A stretch of DNA of 64,000 nt from Diogma glabrata (lineage: Eukaryota; Arthropoda; Insecta; Diptera; Cylindrotomidae): the NCBI GenBank assembly GCA_963693315.1, contig OY856187.1, positions 44,788,235 to 44,852,234 on the forward strand, read 5' to 3'. The position numbers were made by a program, and so were the translations under genes. Below, piece after piece: positions 9,435 to 21,577 of this stretch. Each line of letters opens with the position of its first letter. Position 1 is the stretch's first letter. The notes beneath the pieces are model-generated. The model saw only the letters and a list, made by a program, of their open reading frames with translations, was not told the DNA's origin and made no database searches.

Positions 9435-9794
9435 CATTTCTTTCAAAGACACTCGATTTTTTTGGTTTATATCCTGTGTTTTGTTTCTTCAGGAGAGCAA
9501 TCAATTTGGAAAATTAGAATATATCCGTTTTTTCGTTAATGTTTAGAGTTGTTTTGAGCATCGAATATGTTGCCCAGAGGGTTGACACCTTTTTAGATTT
9601 TGTAATTTCGCTAAAGAAAGCTAGCATTACATTTTCTGAAATGTTCCTAATTTTTTGCAATTAAACCATTCCTTGAAAATATGATACGATTTCATGTATC
9701 GTGTCTTACTTTTATCGGGCAACAGTTCAGTCGAAGCTGTATGGGCAGCATTCCGTATTTCTGGAGGAGTACAATCCATTTCACTATCAAACAT
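9435..9794 (-). pseudogene. Tyrosine recombinase, N-terminal part (separated from 2089-2734 by the gypsy element)
   Basis: The minus strand from ATG 9794 reads MFDSEMDCTPPEI, then SYHIFKEWFNCKK. It then shifts frame to MLAFFSEITKSKKVSTLWATY, and ends KQNTGYKPKKSSVFERNDI at the insertion point. The helical core-binding layout (FKEWF, LWATYSML, KKQNTGYKPKKS) is the usual N-terminal DNA-binding half of this recombinase family. After removal of the retrotransposon and one ATAT copy, the codon frame continues without loss into NKFLDE at 2734. Damage independent of the insertion: a frameshift near 9650 and an in-frame TAA near 9520. Confidence 0.7.
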
Positions 9795-10000
9795 TTTCAC
9801 AAATTATATTCGCTTGATTTTGAAACAATCAATACAAGAAACAAACGTTGATTGAATTTATTGTATAAAAATTTTGTTTGAGTTTATTTTGCCTACTATG
9901 ATTTTATCAATAATATGCCAATAAACATTAAACATAGTATATTTTCATTATAAAATTTATTTTTATAATAAATATATTTACTTAATTGTTGTGAATAAAA

Positions 10001-10132
10001 TAGTATACAAACCTCGGTGGAAATGTCATTTCTGTCTCGAGATTAAGTTAACCTTGGCGCTATGCGCCTCGGTTAACTGTATTTTCTCTCGACAGAAATG
10101 ACATATTTTCCACCTCGATACGTAATATTCTA
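10001..10132. repeat. Hairpin element with GC-rich tip GGCGCTATGCGCC
   Basis: Arms TGGAAATGTCATTTCTGTC and GACAGAAATGACATATTTTCCA flank a central CTTGGCGCTATGCGCCTCGG palindrome; the whole block is bounded by TAGTAT and ATATTCTA. It resembles the hairpins at 20468, 20788 and 55997. Confidence 0.7.
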
Positions 10133-13100
10133 TTATTATTGTTTTTAGACATAAACAATATTTCCATACACAATGAATTGAATAATAATTTATTGTCGTT
10201 TTTATATTCGTTATGAAAAATTGGAATATATCTATTACACACATTTCCATATTTTCTATATGAAACAAAATAAATCTCTGAATGAAAAATTTCGATAACA
10301 TTTGCAAGGAAGAGGTTTTGTCATTTTTGCGTTTATGTTTTTGTTAAAATTAAAGTTTTAGTTGACAAAAAATTTCAAAAATTATAAATGGGATTTTCGA
10401 TCGGTGAAAGTGATAAATTTATACCATTAACAAAAAAAAACAGTAAAAATAAATTGTGTGAATTTTATTTTTACTAAGCAATTTTTAACTAGCCACCAAT
10501 ATTATGATAACACCAGTTAAAATAAAGTAATGTATTAATTGCGCACCAGTGCGTAATGAAATATTAAGAAATTCTATATATCCATGACAAAAAAATCTTA
10601 ATTTGGATACAGACAGAAAACAATACTGGATCACCTCAGCTTGAGTTATAATGTAACATAAAAATGTGAAAATAATTTGGTTAATTAATAAATTTTGTTG
10701 TTGTTATTTAACTCCTAGAGTCAAGCCAAACTTGATTCAAATCGAATGTGTGATTTTCAAGAAATCTATATTTGATGACACTAACGTCATATTTTTTTGC
10801 CACTCTAAATCGTGAGTTATTGTGGATCATAATACTTTGTTTTTTGCGCAAATTGTTTTCTTTAATAAAATCCGAATGTGACTTCCAACATTGACTGATG
10901 AGAGAAATTTTTTATCCAATCTGAATTTTAAAATAACCGAAAACAAATTTTGAGGTATGAGATACATACCTTCGATTATAATAATAATAAAATAAATAAT
11001 TTGTGGTAATTTTATGTATTGCATATTCCCCGTTTTCCCCGTTTTCCCATTTTTCTTTCAAAATCTTCTCTTTTATTAAACAAAAACATTTCTTTGATGG
11101 AAAACAATTTCCTTATTTTCTATGTACTTGTATTTGTTGTTTATTCTATGCTTTTAAAAAAATATTTTTTAAATTAAAGCAAAAAAAAACTATAATTATA
11201 CAACTCCCCCACTTTTTTTACACAGCAGGAATTTTTAAAATGAATTTTAATTGGAAATTAGCTTTTCACAAAGAAAATATTTTAAGTTTACTTTAAATTA
11301 TTTTAAATTCTATTTTCTATGATAGTTCGTTATCGTTTGATCTAATAACTTTAGAACCTTTTTAACGATAAAATTTTAATGCGGCTTCTTTATAATTAAA
11401 TCAGAACAATAAATCACATTTGTTGTAATAATCGAAAAAGTTGTAATAATTAAAATTTTTTTTCGATATTGAAGATAAGCGTTGACAATGGGTAAATAAG
11501 CAAATGTTTTATTTCTGTGAAATTTGAAAAACGGATTTAAGATGATGGCAATCTGCCAATAAATTGACATACCGTGACGCGGGATGTTCCAACAGGCTTA
11601 ACGAATTTGACTTGGGTGAAGCTTACTCACACTCACCTCGATGTACGGGAATTAGAAGTTAATAAAGAAAAAACCAGAAAATTAAAACATGGCGACACAG
11701 TTAAACTTACAGAAATACTTACGACAAAAAAGCAGAAAGGAAACATAGAATCATCGAAATATAACATATATTTCTTTATAAATACAATAAAGGCAATACA
11801 ATACCACTGCATCTGAAATTTAGATTTTTACTTATGGTTAAATTATTTCAATTTTTCTGTTATTGGATTAACTTTTCCTAAAATTACTACTATATGTAAT
11901 AAAAAGTTATGTCACAGTTCTAACTGTGTTCTTACCATCGTTATATTTAATTTTGGGGAGTAGAGTCTTAATATCCAAATATTAGTTGGGTAGAAGTGCA
12001 TAACTTTTGATTTACGTGGCGTGTATATAGGAAAGCCGACTTTAAAGTTCATTTTCATAACCATAGGAGTAGACAATGTATCTTTAAGGAGCACTTGAAA
12101 ACTGTTAACGATAGAATATACAAAACCGTTTTACACAAGTTCTTACAATCGGTTTTTTTGAACTTAATAAAAAACTTCTTTAAAACTACAAACCAATTTT
12201 AAAAATTATAAAATACAAATTATTTTCAATGCTGTAATAAATATTTTGGTAAATTTATGTTGTTTGTGTCAATTGTAAGTCTAAAACTAATTACAAAATA
12301 TTGCGACGCTGATGCATAGGCTGACTTCACCACAGCTCTGGAAACATAGTGTTCTGGATATACAATGAGCTAATATCCATCAAATACTTTAATTAAAAGC
12401 TAACCAATGTTATAGATTTCGTATTTCTTATTATAAAAATATTAAATTTACAAAATTTACAAAAAAAAATTTTTTACCGGAAGTGAAAAACCGGAAGTTG
12501 GGATGCAGAACTGTTGTGAACCGTACTAAATGCTCATGTACTAAGTTTCATCCAATTCGATTATCAGGTACAGATGCTTTCAAAAAAACAGGTGTATGGG
12601 ACACCCCCACCACTTTGTTCACTATCGCTCAAAAACTAATCAGTTCCATGCCATACATGTTTGCACCTTTTTTCAAAGTGTCATCAAAATTCATTCACGA
12701 ACGAATGTTTTATGCTCCCAACAAACATAAAAACATTGTGGGAAAAACCACCTGTTGTGTGGTGGACCCCCAAACCCTTTATCCAATGTACTCCAAAAGC
12801 TGATATAATCTTTCTCATGTTACTTGAAAGCTTTTACCAACGTTGCATGAAAATCGATCGGTAATTGTAGGCTACAGTAGGGATAAACACCTGGAAAAAA
12901 AACTTTTTAACAGGAAGTGACAAACCGGAAGTTGGTATGCAGAAATATTGGAAACTGTACTAAAACCTTATATACTACGTTTCAGTAAGATCATAGTCCG
13001 GGATTAGAACTTATTCAAGATTTAAACTTAGAGGTTTTCGGGAGACCCTATAACCGTCCTTTCGCGCTTTGCGCTTAAAAATTGGGTGAGACGGGCCTTT

Positions 13101-14409
13101 GTCTCATATGTTTGTGTTGAAGCAGTTCTATGAGTTCTTGTAAAAATATAACTCATAACACATAAATCGACCTAAATTCACAAATACTATTTAACAGGGG
13201 AAAAAAACACGGTCAAAAACACAAATTCTAAATAACAAAACACACAAAAAATTAATTATCAACGTTATAATTTTTATTTTTATTTAGCTAAAATTGTTCT
13301 TGTTTTATAACTACAATTAATATAAAAAGGAAAGTTATACGAAAATTCTTTTTGATTCAATTGAACACAATAAATTTTAGAATTAACATAATATTATAAT
13401 ATAAATAATACCAAATGTTTTTTGATAATCCTGCTGATTGTCCAAATCCTTATAATTGCCGCTATAATTTTCATCTAATTGAATCCTCTAGAATTTTAGT
13501 TCAGCTTAAGTAACTCCTAGCTTGAGTTTTTCTTTTTTGATCTGCAGTCGATGACCACCAAAAACGAATAGACTGATATCATATTTTTAATTTTACATCT
13601 TCCAAATTATAAAATAAATCTCCATCAATTTTCTCCAAATTATTTATATCAATGGGTTGGTTGTCCTGCCTTACGAATTTTTCGAAAATATTTTCGATTA
13701 AAGCATACGTTTTTTAAAAATATGTCATGAAATTAATTTATATTTATAATTAATAATTTATATAATTTTGTTTGACTGATGAAATAATCAACGAAATCCA
13801 TACTCGGCGAAATCTTTATACTTGTATCTTTATCCCATTCTTCAGTTCCTTTGTCTAACGAATTTCATTTAACTTGGTTCATTTTTTTCAGCATTTGTCT
13901 AACGATTTTCATTATATTGGCTCAATTGTTCCCTTTAACTTTTCTTTATTTTATAGTTATAAACTTAACATAATTTATTTTCTTTTAGCTATAGTACAAT
14001 TTTAAACTAAAATTAACTACAAATTTTTACAAGTTACAAATTTTGAATATTTACTTTTTGTTTTAGTTTATACAATTTTTGTTTTAATTAGATTTAATAA
14101 ATAAAGAGATAAATTTTATTACAATAGACAATAGATAAATTTTATTATTTTCAAAAAAATTAGTGAATTTGTTAATAAAAAAATAATTTAATTTGCGTTC
14201 AAAATAAAAGGATGAATGTAACAATATAAAAAAAGGTGTGGTAAATTAATTTAAATACAAAAAAAATAGATTGAAAATGAAAGAGAATTGAAATTTGATT
14301 TAATAAATTAAATAGTTTTAAGTTAAACAAACACAATAATAACATAGAATGAGTCGACCTGGCAAGTGCCAATTGAAATAAATTCTTGTCGCGTTACAAC
14401 CCCCCGCCA
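10133..14409. other. No gene seen apart from the direct repeats
   Basis: Very AT-rich. Several short open frames occur but none shows codon structure, splice partners or a recognised domain. Confidence 0.5.
12462..13000. repeat. Pair of direct repeats (about 95 bp) at 12462-12556 and 12894-12990
   Basis: Both copies share ACCGGAAGTTGG, ATGCAGAA, ACTGTAC or CCGTACTAAA and a TTTCA block. They are diverged dispersed repeats; the small open frame at 12483-12803 is part of them. Confidence 0.55.
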
Positions 14410-14771
14410 CCCAACTAGCATTTTAACTTCTTTTAAAACACTAAACAGTCTTATCGAAACTAGTTTTTCCACCTTCATAGTTTCTTTAAAACTTCTAAGC
14501 GGTTTCGATAAAGGCTATTTGGAGAAATTTCTCCACCTTTAACGAAGCTATGATTTGTAAAAGACTTCGGAAATAACTTCGGTATGGTCTTTTGTAAGCA
14601 GTTATGCAAGCTGAATAGAGTTTATGGTTTCATAAGTTATAGCTTTGGTAAAGTGCTTCTAATAGCTCGTTTTAAGCAATCTTTAGAAGTTTTATAGAAG
14701 CTATTAAAAAATGTGACAAAAACATTACAATGTGTTTTATATATCTGCACTTTTTTAACGTAATTATTGTT

Positions 14772-15213
14772 ACTAGGAGGGCCCGGCGTGCTTCGCTACG
14801 CTTATAAATAAAGTTTTTGCGTAGACATTTTGTTGACGTAGAAGCAATGATTTCAAAAAGTGGTAATGAGAAATGCTAGCATTTTTATTTTTAATTTTTC
14901 TTTTTAAATATATGAATGAAAAATAATCAGAACTCTAGCTGATCAGTTCGGATATATGAAAGATTAGCGATCAAATAAGTTAGAGATCAAATAAGCTTAC
15001 TTGAAACTTATTTGATCGCTAATTTTTCATATATCCGAACTGATCAGCTAGAGTTCTGATTATTTTTCATTCATATATTTAAAAAGAAAAATTAAAAATT
15101 ATATGCTAGCATTTCTCATTACCACTTTTTGAAATCATTGCTTCTACGTCTACAAAATGTCTACGCAAAAACTATATTTACAAGCGTAGCGAAGCACGCC
15201 GGGCCCTCCTAGT
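14772..15213. repeat. Full-length palindromic MITE, copy 1
   Basis: Starts ACTAGGAGGGCCCGGCGTG and ends with the reverse complement of that. The arms pair along nearly the whole 442 bp with a short loop around 15000. Same family as 18677-19121 and 48175-48593. No coding capacity. Confidence 0.85.
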
Positions 15214-15398
15214 TAATATATATAAGATAAGATAATTAAAAAAACAAAGAAAAATTTTACGTTTATCCATCTCTACATCAATTCATAAAATAAATTCTCT
15301 AAACTTCAAAGGAAACTGGAAATGTATAAACTAACTGAGAGAAAATAAATATAAAAAAAGAAAGTAAAGTTTTAAGTTTCAAATTCGTGTTTTTTTAC

Positions 15399-15610
15399 TT
15401 GTATGTAAACTTATAATGCATATGTATATAAAAAGTTTTTCGAATATAATAACTTTTTTATTTATGATCCGGAAAATCCCAAAAATCTTTAAAATCTAAG
15501 TTACACTAATATCAGTTAGCAGTGAAAATTTCAAATGAATCAAAATTCGAATAAAAAAGCCTTAGGCTGTACAAAGTTTTTTTTTAGCGTATTAATATAT
15601 ATAAGATTGC
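15399..15610. repeat. Dispersed repeat, copy 1 of a pair (other at 49277-49485)
   Basis: Shared landmarks in order: TGTATGTAAACTTATAATGC, ATAATAACTTTTTTATTTATG, TATCAGTTAGC, GAATAAAAAAGCCTTAGGCT and TAGCGTATTAATATATA. Both copies lie downstream of a palindromic MITE copy. Confidence 0.7.
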
Positions 15611-15647
15611 TATGTTATTATATTGTGTTTTAATTTATGTTTTTGTT

Positions 15648-15715
15648 TGCGGTCGCATCAAGTTTCGAACTCTGGTCCTTCGATCGTTTGTCCCGCACGC
15701 TATCCAATCGGTTAA
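15648..15715 (-). other. tRNA-like sequence, probable SINE head
   Basis: On the minus strand ATTGGATAGCGTGCGGG resembles a tRNA D-arm/box A. GAGTTCGAAAC, about 30 bases on, resembles the T-arm/box B. It is not a good cloverleaf, so a tRNA-derived SINE or tRNA pseudogene is more likely than a working tRNA. Confidence 0.45.
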
Positions 15716-16954
15716 TTTAAATGTTAAGATACAATAAATATCTTTGATAGTAGTTACAATAACAATAGCTTCTATAAGACTTCCATAAAATTTAGTTTTT
15801 TAATTTAGATGTAGAAAATATAGTATAATCCATGGGCTTACTTTTTATGGAAAAAGGTATGTGAAATGTAACTTCAATGGGTTTTAGCGATGAAATCATA
15901 ATCTGAGATTTACGTTCTTAAAATATTTTGTTTCTTTTTAATAGACGTAAAAGAATATTGACAAATATTTTTTCTATTTGTTTTATTAGTTCAAAGATTT
16001 AAGGTATAGCAACATTAACGGGTTATATTTTTTAATCATTAACTTTAAGGGCACTTACACGATTATTTGAACAAAATTTTTGTTTTTTAATGAAAAGTTT
16101 CGTAATTGGATTTTTAATAGGTGTCACAACAACATGCGTATTAAGGTGCTGATAAGCGCAGCTATTTTTTAAGAATGTTAATAAATATAAGGCAATAACA
16201 ATACAAGCAACGATATATCACACCATCCAATATCCATTTGATGTAAATTATTTTAATAGAGTGACTAAATTATGAAACTTTGTATCATCTTAGTTCTTCC
16301 TGACGAGCTTGGCCGTCAAAAATGTAAAGAAAATTCATATACCATTTTTCTATTCCACTCTAGTTGATTTTTGATTCTGATTCTCTAGTTGATTATGATT
16401 TTGATTGATTTTTTTGTCTATTTCAAGACTCTAAATAAAGAATATATTATATTGTGCAAAATATGTCTATATAATAGATTAAAAAACAAAAACCACCTTA
16501 TGCACAATACTTTTCTGACAACAACGAAACGATTTCAATTTCGTATAAGCTCCTCTAGTTGAAATAATAGAAGCAATAGCTTCCGTCAGTTTGACATGTT
16601 TCATTTCAGATATTGAAGCAATTTTTAGACTATATGACAGCTGTGCTTCGATAAGATCTTTAAACATTTACAACCGAAACAACTACAATCCTAATGACAG
16701 CTATAACTTCTATAACCTTTTTCGGAAGCTTTATTTAGTGTTGTGTATATAAGTTTCAGTAAAGCTACTAATATTAAATATAGAAGTATTTTAGAAGCTT
16801 TCACTCCGGTGGTGGGGTGAACTTCTCTGTGGAAGTTGTATCGAAACTTTATAGAAGTAAAATATAACTAGCTTCCACTTAGAAGCTTTAGCGAAGCTCT
16901 ATTGAAGCTAAAGCTGGTATAACTCAAAATTGAGAAGTAAGTTTGCTAGTTGGG

Positions 16955-17509
16955 CATTTTGTCCAAATTTGAAATGAATCCAGATCATCCATTTTTAAGT
17001 GAACCTGTATCATTTGCCAAAGTTTCATCAAGATCCTATGCAGAAAGTGGGTGTACTTTGCACCGTGCCGTACCGTGCACCCACCAAACCAACCAACCCA
17101 CCCACGCACACACAGACGTACACCAACATTTTTATTGGCTATTTAGATAGAGGATGGTCAAAAACAAAAGAAAAAAGAAAATTTGGGGTATGATAGATTT
17201 TTTTTTTTCACGATAGATTGCATTACTTCACACAATGTAAAATTGTGGTGAAGTAAAAATAATGAAATGAACAAAATTTCGGGAAGATTTACTAAACTTA
17301 AAATATGGGCAAAATCACATTCCACATTTTTTTTGTAAAACTAACCTAACGATGAATATTATCAATATTTTTTTGATTTCATAACTCGAGCAACGGAAAA
17401 TTTTTTTAATTCAAATATTTTTGTGCTTTTTTTTAATTTAAATTTTTTTTTCATCAGAATTTTAATTTTAGTTAATAATTTTTTTTTGTGGCGTTCATGT
17501 TCCATGTAG
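16955..17509. other. No gene seen; dispersed-repeat-like sequence
   Basis: Includes a CACC/CAACC-rich stretch at 17090-17130 typical of dispersed fly-type repeats. Short frames here look incidental. Confidence 0.4.
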
Positions 17510-18245
17510 GAGCGTTACCAAGCTCATCAGCTTCGGATATTCACCACGGTCGTTCGCAACAGCGACATAATTACCATGGCAGCCGATTTTTTTAAGATCG
17601 TTTATTATGTTCGTCTCCCATTGAAGTCGAGGTCTAGCTCGCGGTCACCCACTCCATGGCGTACTAACGCACATTTTTTTAATCATTCCAGACTGTGAAT
17701 TGGCTCGTAGAACATGCCCAAACTAAGCAACTCTTTTAGAACGGATACAACCTATTATATGTGAACCCTCAAGAAGGTCTCTGATCTCAAAGTTATATCG
17801 CGTTCTGTACTCTCCATCGTCTGTCTAAAGTGGACCAAAAATGTAGCGTAGGATCTTTCGCTCAAATATAGATAAATGTGATTCGTCATTTTGTGTAAGG
17901 GTCCCCGTTTGTGACCCAAACATCACAACCGGTCTAATCAATGTCTTGTATAACTTGAGCTTGTTGTTAGTTGATACATACGGTAATCCAAAGAGAGGTT
18001 TAATTGAGTAGAAAGTTCGATTACCTGTAGTGATTCGAGCTTTTATATCTGTAAGTATGCTGTTGTTTGAGTAAAGCATGGATCTCAAATATTTAAAATA
18101 TTCAACTCCCTCAATTCGTTCATCGCCGGACATCAAATCTTTCTTCTCAGCCTCTCTTGAAATATTCATATGTTTGGTTTTATCGTAGTTAATTTGCAGA
18201 CCAATTTTTCTAGCACCACTCTCAAGCGACTTTTTAAGTCTCACT
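17510..18245 (-). pseudogene. 3' end of an RTE-type LINE reverse transcriptase
   Basis: The minus-strand frame 18244-17825 reads GLQINYDKTKHMNIS, GVEYFKYLRSMLYS, then YKTLIRPVVMFGSQTGTL and FERKILRYIFGPL. These are the thumb and C-terminal signature of RTE-type non-LTR retrotransposons. Similarity continues past the stop with RTRYNFEIRDLL, ASKRVA-like and RARPRLQWETNI down to about 17510, broken by several stops. The catalytic RT core and endonuclease are missing, so this is a 5'-truncated dead copy. Confidence 0.8.
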
Positions 18246-18266
18246 CATAACAGCTTCACTTCAGAG

Positions 18267-18508
18267 ATACAGACAAAAAATACTAAGTATATTTTACAAA
18301 TTTTTTATAAATATACAACTCACAAATTTTTTTGTAAGTTTACCAAAAATATTGTAGATTACAAAAAAAATTATTTAAAAAACGAAAAATTTATTTAATT
18401 TACAAATTATTTTTGGATTTGAAGGAAAGAAATTGTAGTTTTATCAAAAAATTTTGTGTGTTGTATATTTATAAACATTTTGTAAAAATGACTTTTATTT
18501 TTTTGAGT
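18267..18508. repeat. Possible small MITE with TTTACAA-rich interior
   Basis: The right side ATTTTTTTGAGTG resembles the right end of the element at 55200-58529, and the interior repeats TTTACAA/TTGTAAA. The left end CAGACAAAAAATA matches only loosely, and no TA follows the right end. Confidence 0.25.
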
Positions 18509-18676
18509 GCGGGAAACTTTAGAAATGATCCATATTTACTTAAACCAGAATAATACGGTAAAAAATAAAACAGATACAAAATTCTTGAGTTTCAATCAGA
18601 AAACGCTAATCAACATTTACAAAAACATGAACAACTAACGACAATTTGACTCTCTAAAGTCTAAACAATAATAAAT

Positions 18677-19121
18677 ACTAGGAGGGCCCGGCGTGCTTCG
18701 CTAAGGTTATAAATAAAGATTTTGCGTAGACATTTTGTTGACGTAGAAGCAATTATTTCAAAAAGTGGTAATGAGAAATGCTAGCATATAATTTTTAATT
18801 TTTCTTTTTAAATATATGTATGAAAAATAATCAGAACTCTAGCTGATCAGTTCGGATATATGAAAAATTAGCGATCAAATAAGTTGTCAAGTAAGCTTAT
18901 TTGATCCCTAACTTATTTGATCGTTAATTTGTCATATATCCGAACTGATCAGCTGTTCTGAGTTCTGATTATTTTTCATCCATATATTTAAAAAGAAAAA
19001 TTAAAAATTATATGCTAGCATTTCTCATTACCACTTTTTGATATCATTGCTTCTACGTCAACAAAATGTCTACGCAAAATCTTTATTTATAAGCGTAGCG
19101 AAGCACGCCGGGCCATCCTAG
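18677..19121. repeat. Full-length palindromic MITE, copy 2
   Basis: Same ends and arms as 14772-15213. The left flank ATAAAT is shared with copy 3; the right end is CCATCCTAG followed by CAAC, so no target duplication is apparent. Confidence 0.85.
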
Positions 19122-20088
19122 CAACAAAATAACATCGTATCGTTTTTGTGAAAAAAGAAAATATAAAAAACAACAAAATTTTCACATACATTCACATCAA
19201 TGAACATAAGAAGACTAAAATAAAATGTATAAAAGAATGACAAAATCGTTGTCTGTCAAGTGCCAATAGTTTCAAATTTATCAAAAGTCGTAGAAATAAA
19301 CTAAGCATTTTTCTTGTTTTGTTTTCTATTTGTTTATAGATGAAAAAGTTTTTTCCTGGTTCCACTTGATCATTCATATTTTTTACTGCTCAACTTACAA
19401 CATGAGAAGTTAGCATTGCAAATACAAATTAATATTAACCCAAATATGATCGATCACTGGTTCATTTTCGCACCAGTAGATTTTTATTTTAGTTCCTTTA
19501 TTTTATCCAAAATATCCCATATAAACATAAAAAACACAAAAAAATCTTTGGTCACAAATGGATTAACTACTAAATCATTGAATTCTTACGTCGCTAACTA
19601 TTGCTGTCTTATTGAGCAATTGTATATTTCGAGGGGTGAAATTTGCTAAGTAATTTGTTAATTTTACGAAAATTTCAATAAGATTTAAAAAGAATTGTTG
19701 AAAAATTGAAATTTTGTATAATAAAAACAATTTTTGGTTGCTTTGTCGATTTAGGGCGGTTGCAGGTGGTGTGATTTTTGTTTTAGTAAATTTTATAAAA
19801 ATGCGAAGCTGGTGCAGAGAGTTATAAGTAAAAATGGTTTCTCAAGAGATGAGCATTAGCCCAGCGTATCATTATTTTGCCGCGACTCAATCATATTCTG
19901 GTGATGAAGCTACATCATGAGACTTTAAGAATCACTTATTCACATTTATGCAGCGAACTGCGTAAGGTATAACGGTTCATCTATCATTTAACCACTGCCG
20001 CTACAGACAACAAAAATAGCGCTTTATGCAAAAAATATTAGAAATAACAGCAACATTAAAATCGTATAAAACATATAATATTATTTTT
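19122..20088. other. No gene seen
   Basis: AT-rich; the open frame 19416-19649 has no recognisable content. Confidence 0.45.
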
Positions 20089-20210
20089 TAACTACTAACA
20101 TGAGAAATCGTCATTATTTACTCGAATGCCCCAATGAGAAGTAATTTTTTTAACTACTAACTTGAGAAATCGTCATTATTTACTCGAATGCCCCAATGAG
20201 AAGTAATTTT
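20089..20210. repeat. Tandem duplication of about 62 bp
   Basis: The block from TTTTTAACTACTAAC to CCCCAATGAGAAGTAA occurs twice in a row, almost unchanged. Confidence 0.85.
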
Positions 20211-20467
20211 TCTCAAGCTAGGTCAATAATAATAACAAAAAATTACCTAGGTTAACAATGACAAATTTTCTTTCATTTTTAATTGAAATGAACAAAAAAA
20301 CACAAACAAATAATAATTGCATTTCTTTGTTTCGTTTTATTTGTATGAAACTAAACTTCCAGGCTACTAGATATTTTAAGATATTTAAAAAATGAAATGG
20401 AAAATGACAAATATCAAAATCTAATCAAAACAAATATGATAATTAGTGTTAGTAGTTAAAAAAATTC

Positions 20468-20595
20468 TATATATACCTCGGTTGAGAAGACTAATATAGA
20501 CCTCGAATATTATATCCCTCGGCGCTACGCGCCTCAGGATCTAAAAGTTCTCGGTCAATAATAGCTTACTTCTCTACTTTGGTATATAATGTACT
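20468..20595. repeat. Hairpin element, tip GGCGCTACGCGCC
   Basis: ATATATACC...GAGAAG...ACCTCGA on the left pairs with TTCTCGGT...CTTCTC...GGTATATA on the right around the central palindrome. Confidence 0.8.
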
Positions 20596-20787
20596 ATTTT
20601 GAAATGAAATGAACAAAAAACACAAACATATAATAATTGCATTTCTTTGTTTCGTTTTATTTGTATGAAACTAAACATCCAGGCTACTTGATATTTTAAG
20701 ATATTTAAAAAATGAAGTGAAAAATGACTAATATCAAAATCTAATCAAAGCAAATATGATAATTAGTGTTAGTAGTTAAAAAAATTC

Positions 20788-20914
20788 TATATATACCTCG
20801 GTTGAGAAGACTAATATAGACCTCGAACATTATATCCCTCGGCGCTACGCGCCTCAGGATCTAAAAATTCTCGGTCAATAATAGCTTACTTCTCAACCTT
20901 GTTATATAATGTAC
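20788..20914. repeat. Hairpin element, second tandem copy
   Basis: Same as 20468-20595 with minor changes, inside the second 320-bp unit. Confidence 0.8.
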
Positions 20915-21577
20915 TATTATATTGATTTTACCGAAAATAATTTTGCCATTAAATAAATTAAAACCAACTAAGAAGAAAAAGCAATTAATTTATTTATTGC
21001 TTTCTTACTTGAAACAGAGATGATTTTTTTTCTTACGAGGATCAATTTTAAAAGTTCAAGACATAAATGTTTTTAATGGTTTTTGTGTTTAACGCTACGG
21101 TTTTAGTTCCATTCGAAAACAGATGTCGTATTTTAAAAATCAATCAAATTATTCAATTTTATAAAAATCATGTTCATTTTTAAATTAAATTATAGTTTTT
21201 TTTCCCCCAGTTTAATTAACTAACACACAATTAAGTTATTTTATGTTAAATATAAAGTAACAATTCTTCTTTTAAGATTTAATTAAATTCTTCAATTTTT
21301 ATGCCATTTTATAAAATCTGTCAACTTGTGGTTTGTTGTTTGTGTACATATTGTTGTTTTTTAGAACAAAACTTTTTTCTATGCGAAAAGTAAACTCACT
21401 AGTGAAATAGAATAACAAATTAAAGTTGCTATGGTTTTTCATATAATTTTGCAAAGTATTTTAAACAACGTAGCCATGAAAAAATAGAAAATGAATTTTG
21501 AATGTTTTGTTGTCGATTTCTAACTTTATAATTTATAGTAAATATCGATTATATATTACTATCATAGAAAAAATTGC

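Larger units (their letters stand above)
14410..16954. mobile_element. Non-autonomous TIR element, about 2.5 kb, TIR CCCAACTAGCA
   Basis: The left end CCCAACTAGCATTTTAACTT is mirrored by TTTGCTAGTTGGG at 16942-16954, about 22 bp with mismatches. Both subterminal regions (14420-14720 and 16670-16940) are full of GAAGC / GCTTC words. No transposase frame is visible. A 442-bp palindrome (14772-15213) and a tRNA-like sequence lie inside. Flanks CA/CA could be a 2-bp duplication but this is weak. Confidence 0.6.
20284..20925. repeat. Tandem duplication of about 320 bp, each unit ending in a hairpin
   Basis: The unit starts at GAAATGAACAAAAAA (20284 and 20605) and ends after GTATATAATGTACTAT. Differences are a few single bases, so the duplication is recent. 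Each unit holds one GGCGCTACGCGCC hairpin. Confidence 0.9.

Noticed and set aside
10026..10307. 93-codon minus-strand frame
   Set aside because: It overlaps the hairpin at 10001-10132 and shows no domain.
12483..12803. 106-codon plus-strand frame
   Set aside because: It overlaps a dispersed repeat that recurs at 12894 without an open frame.
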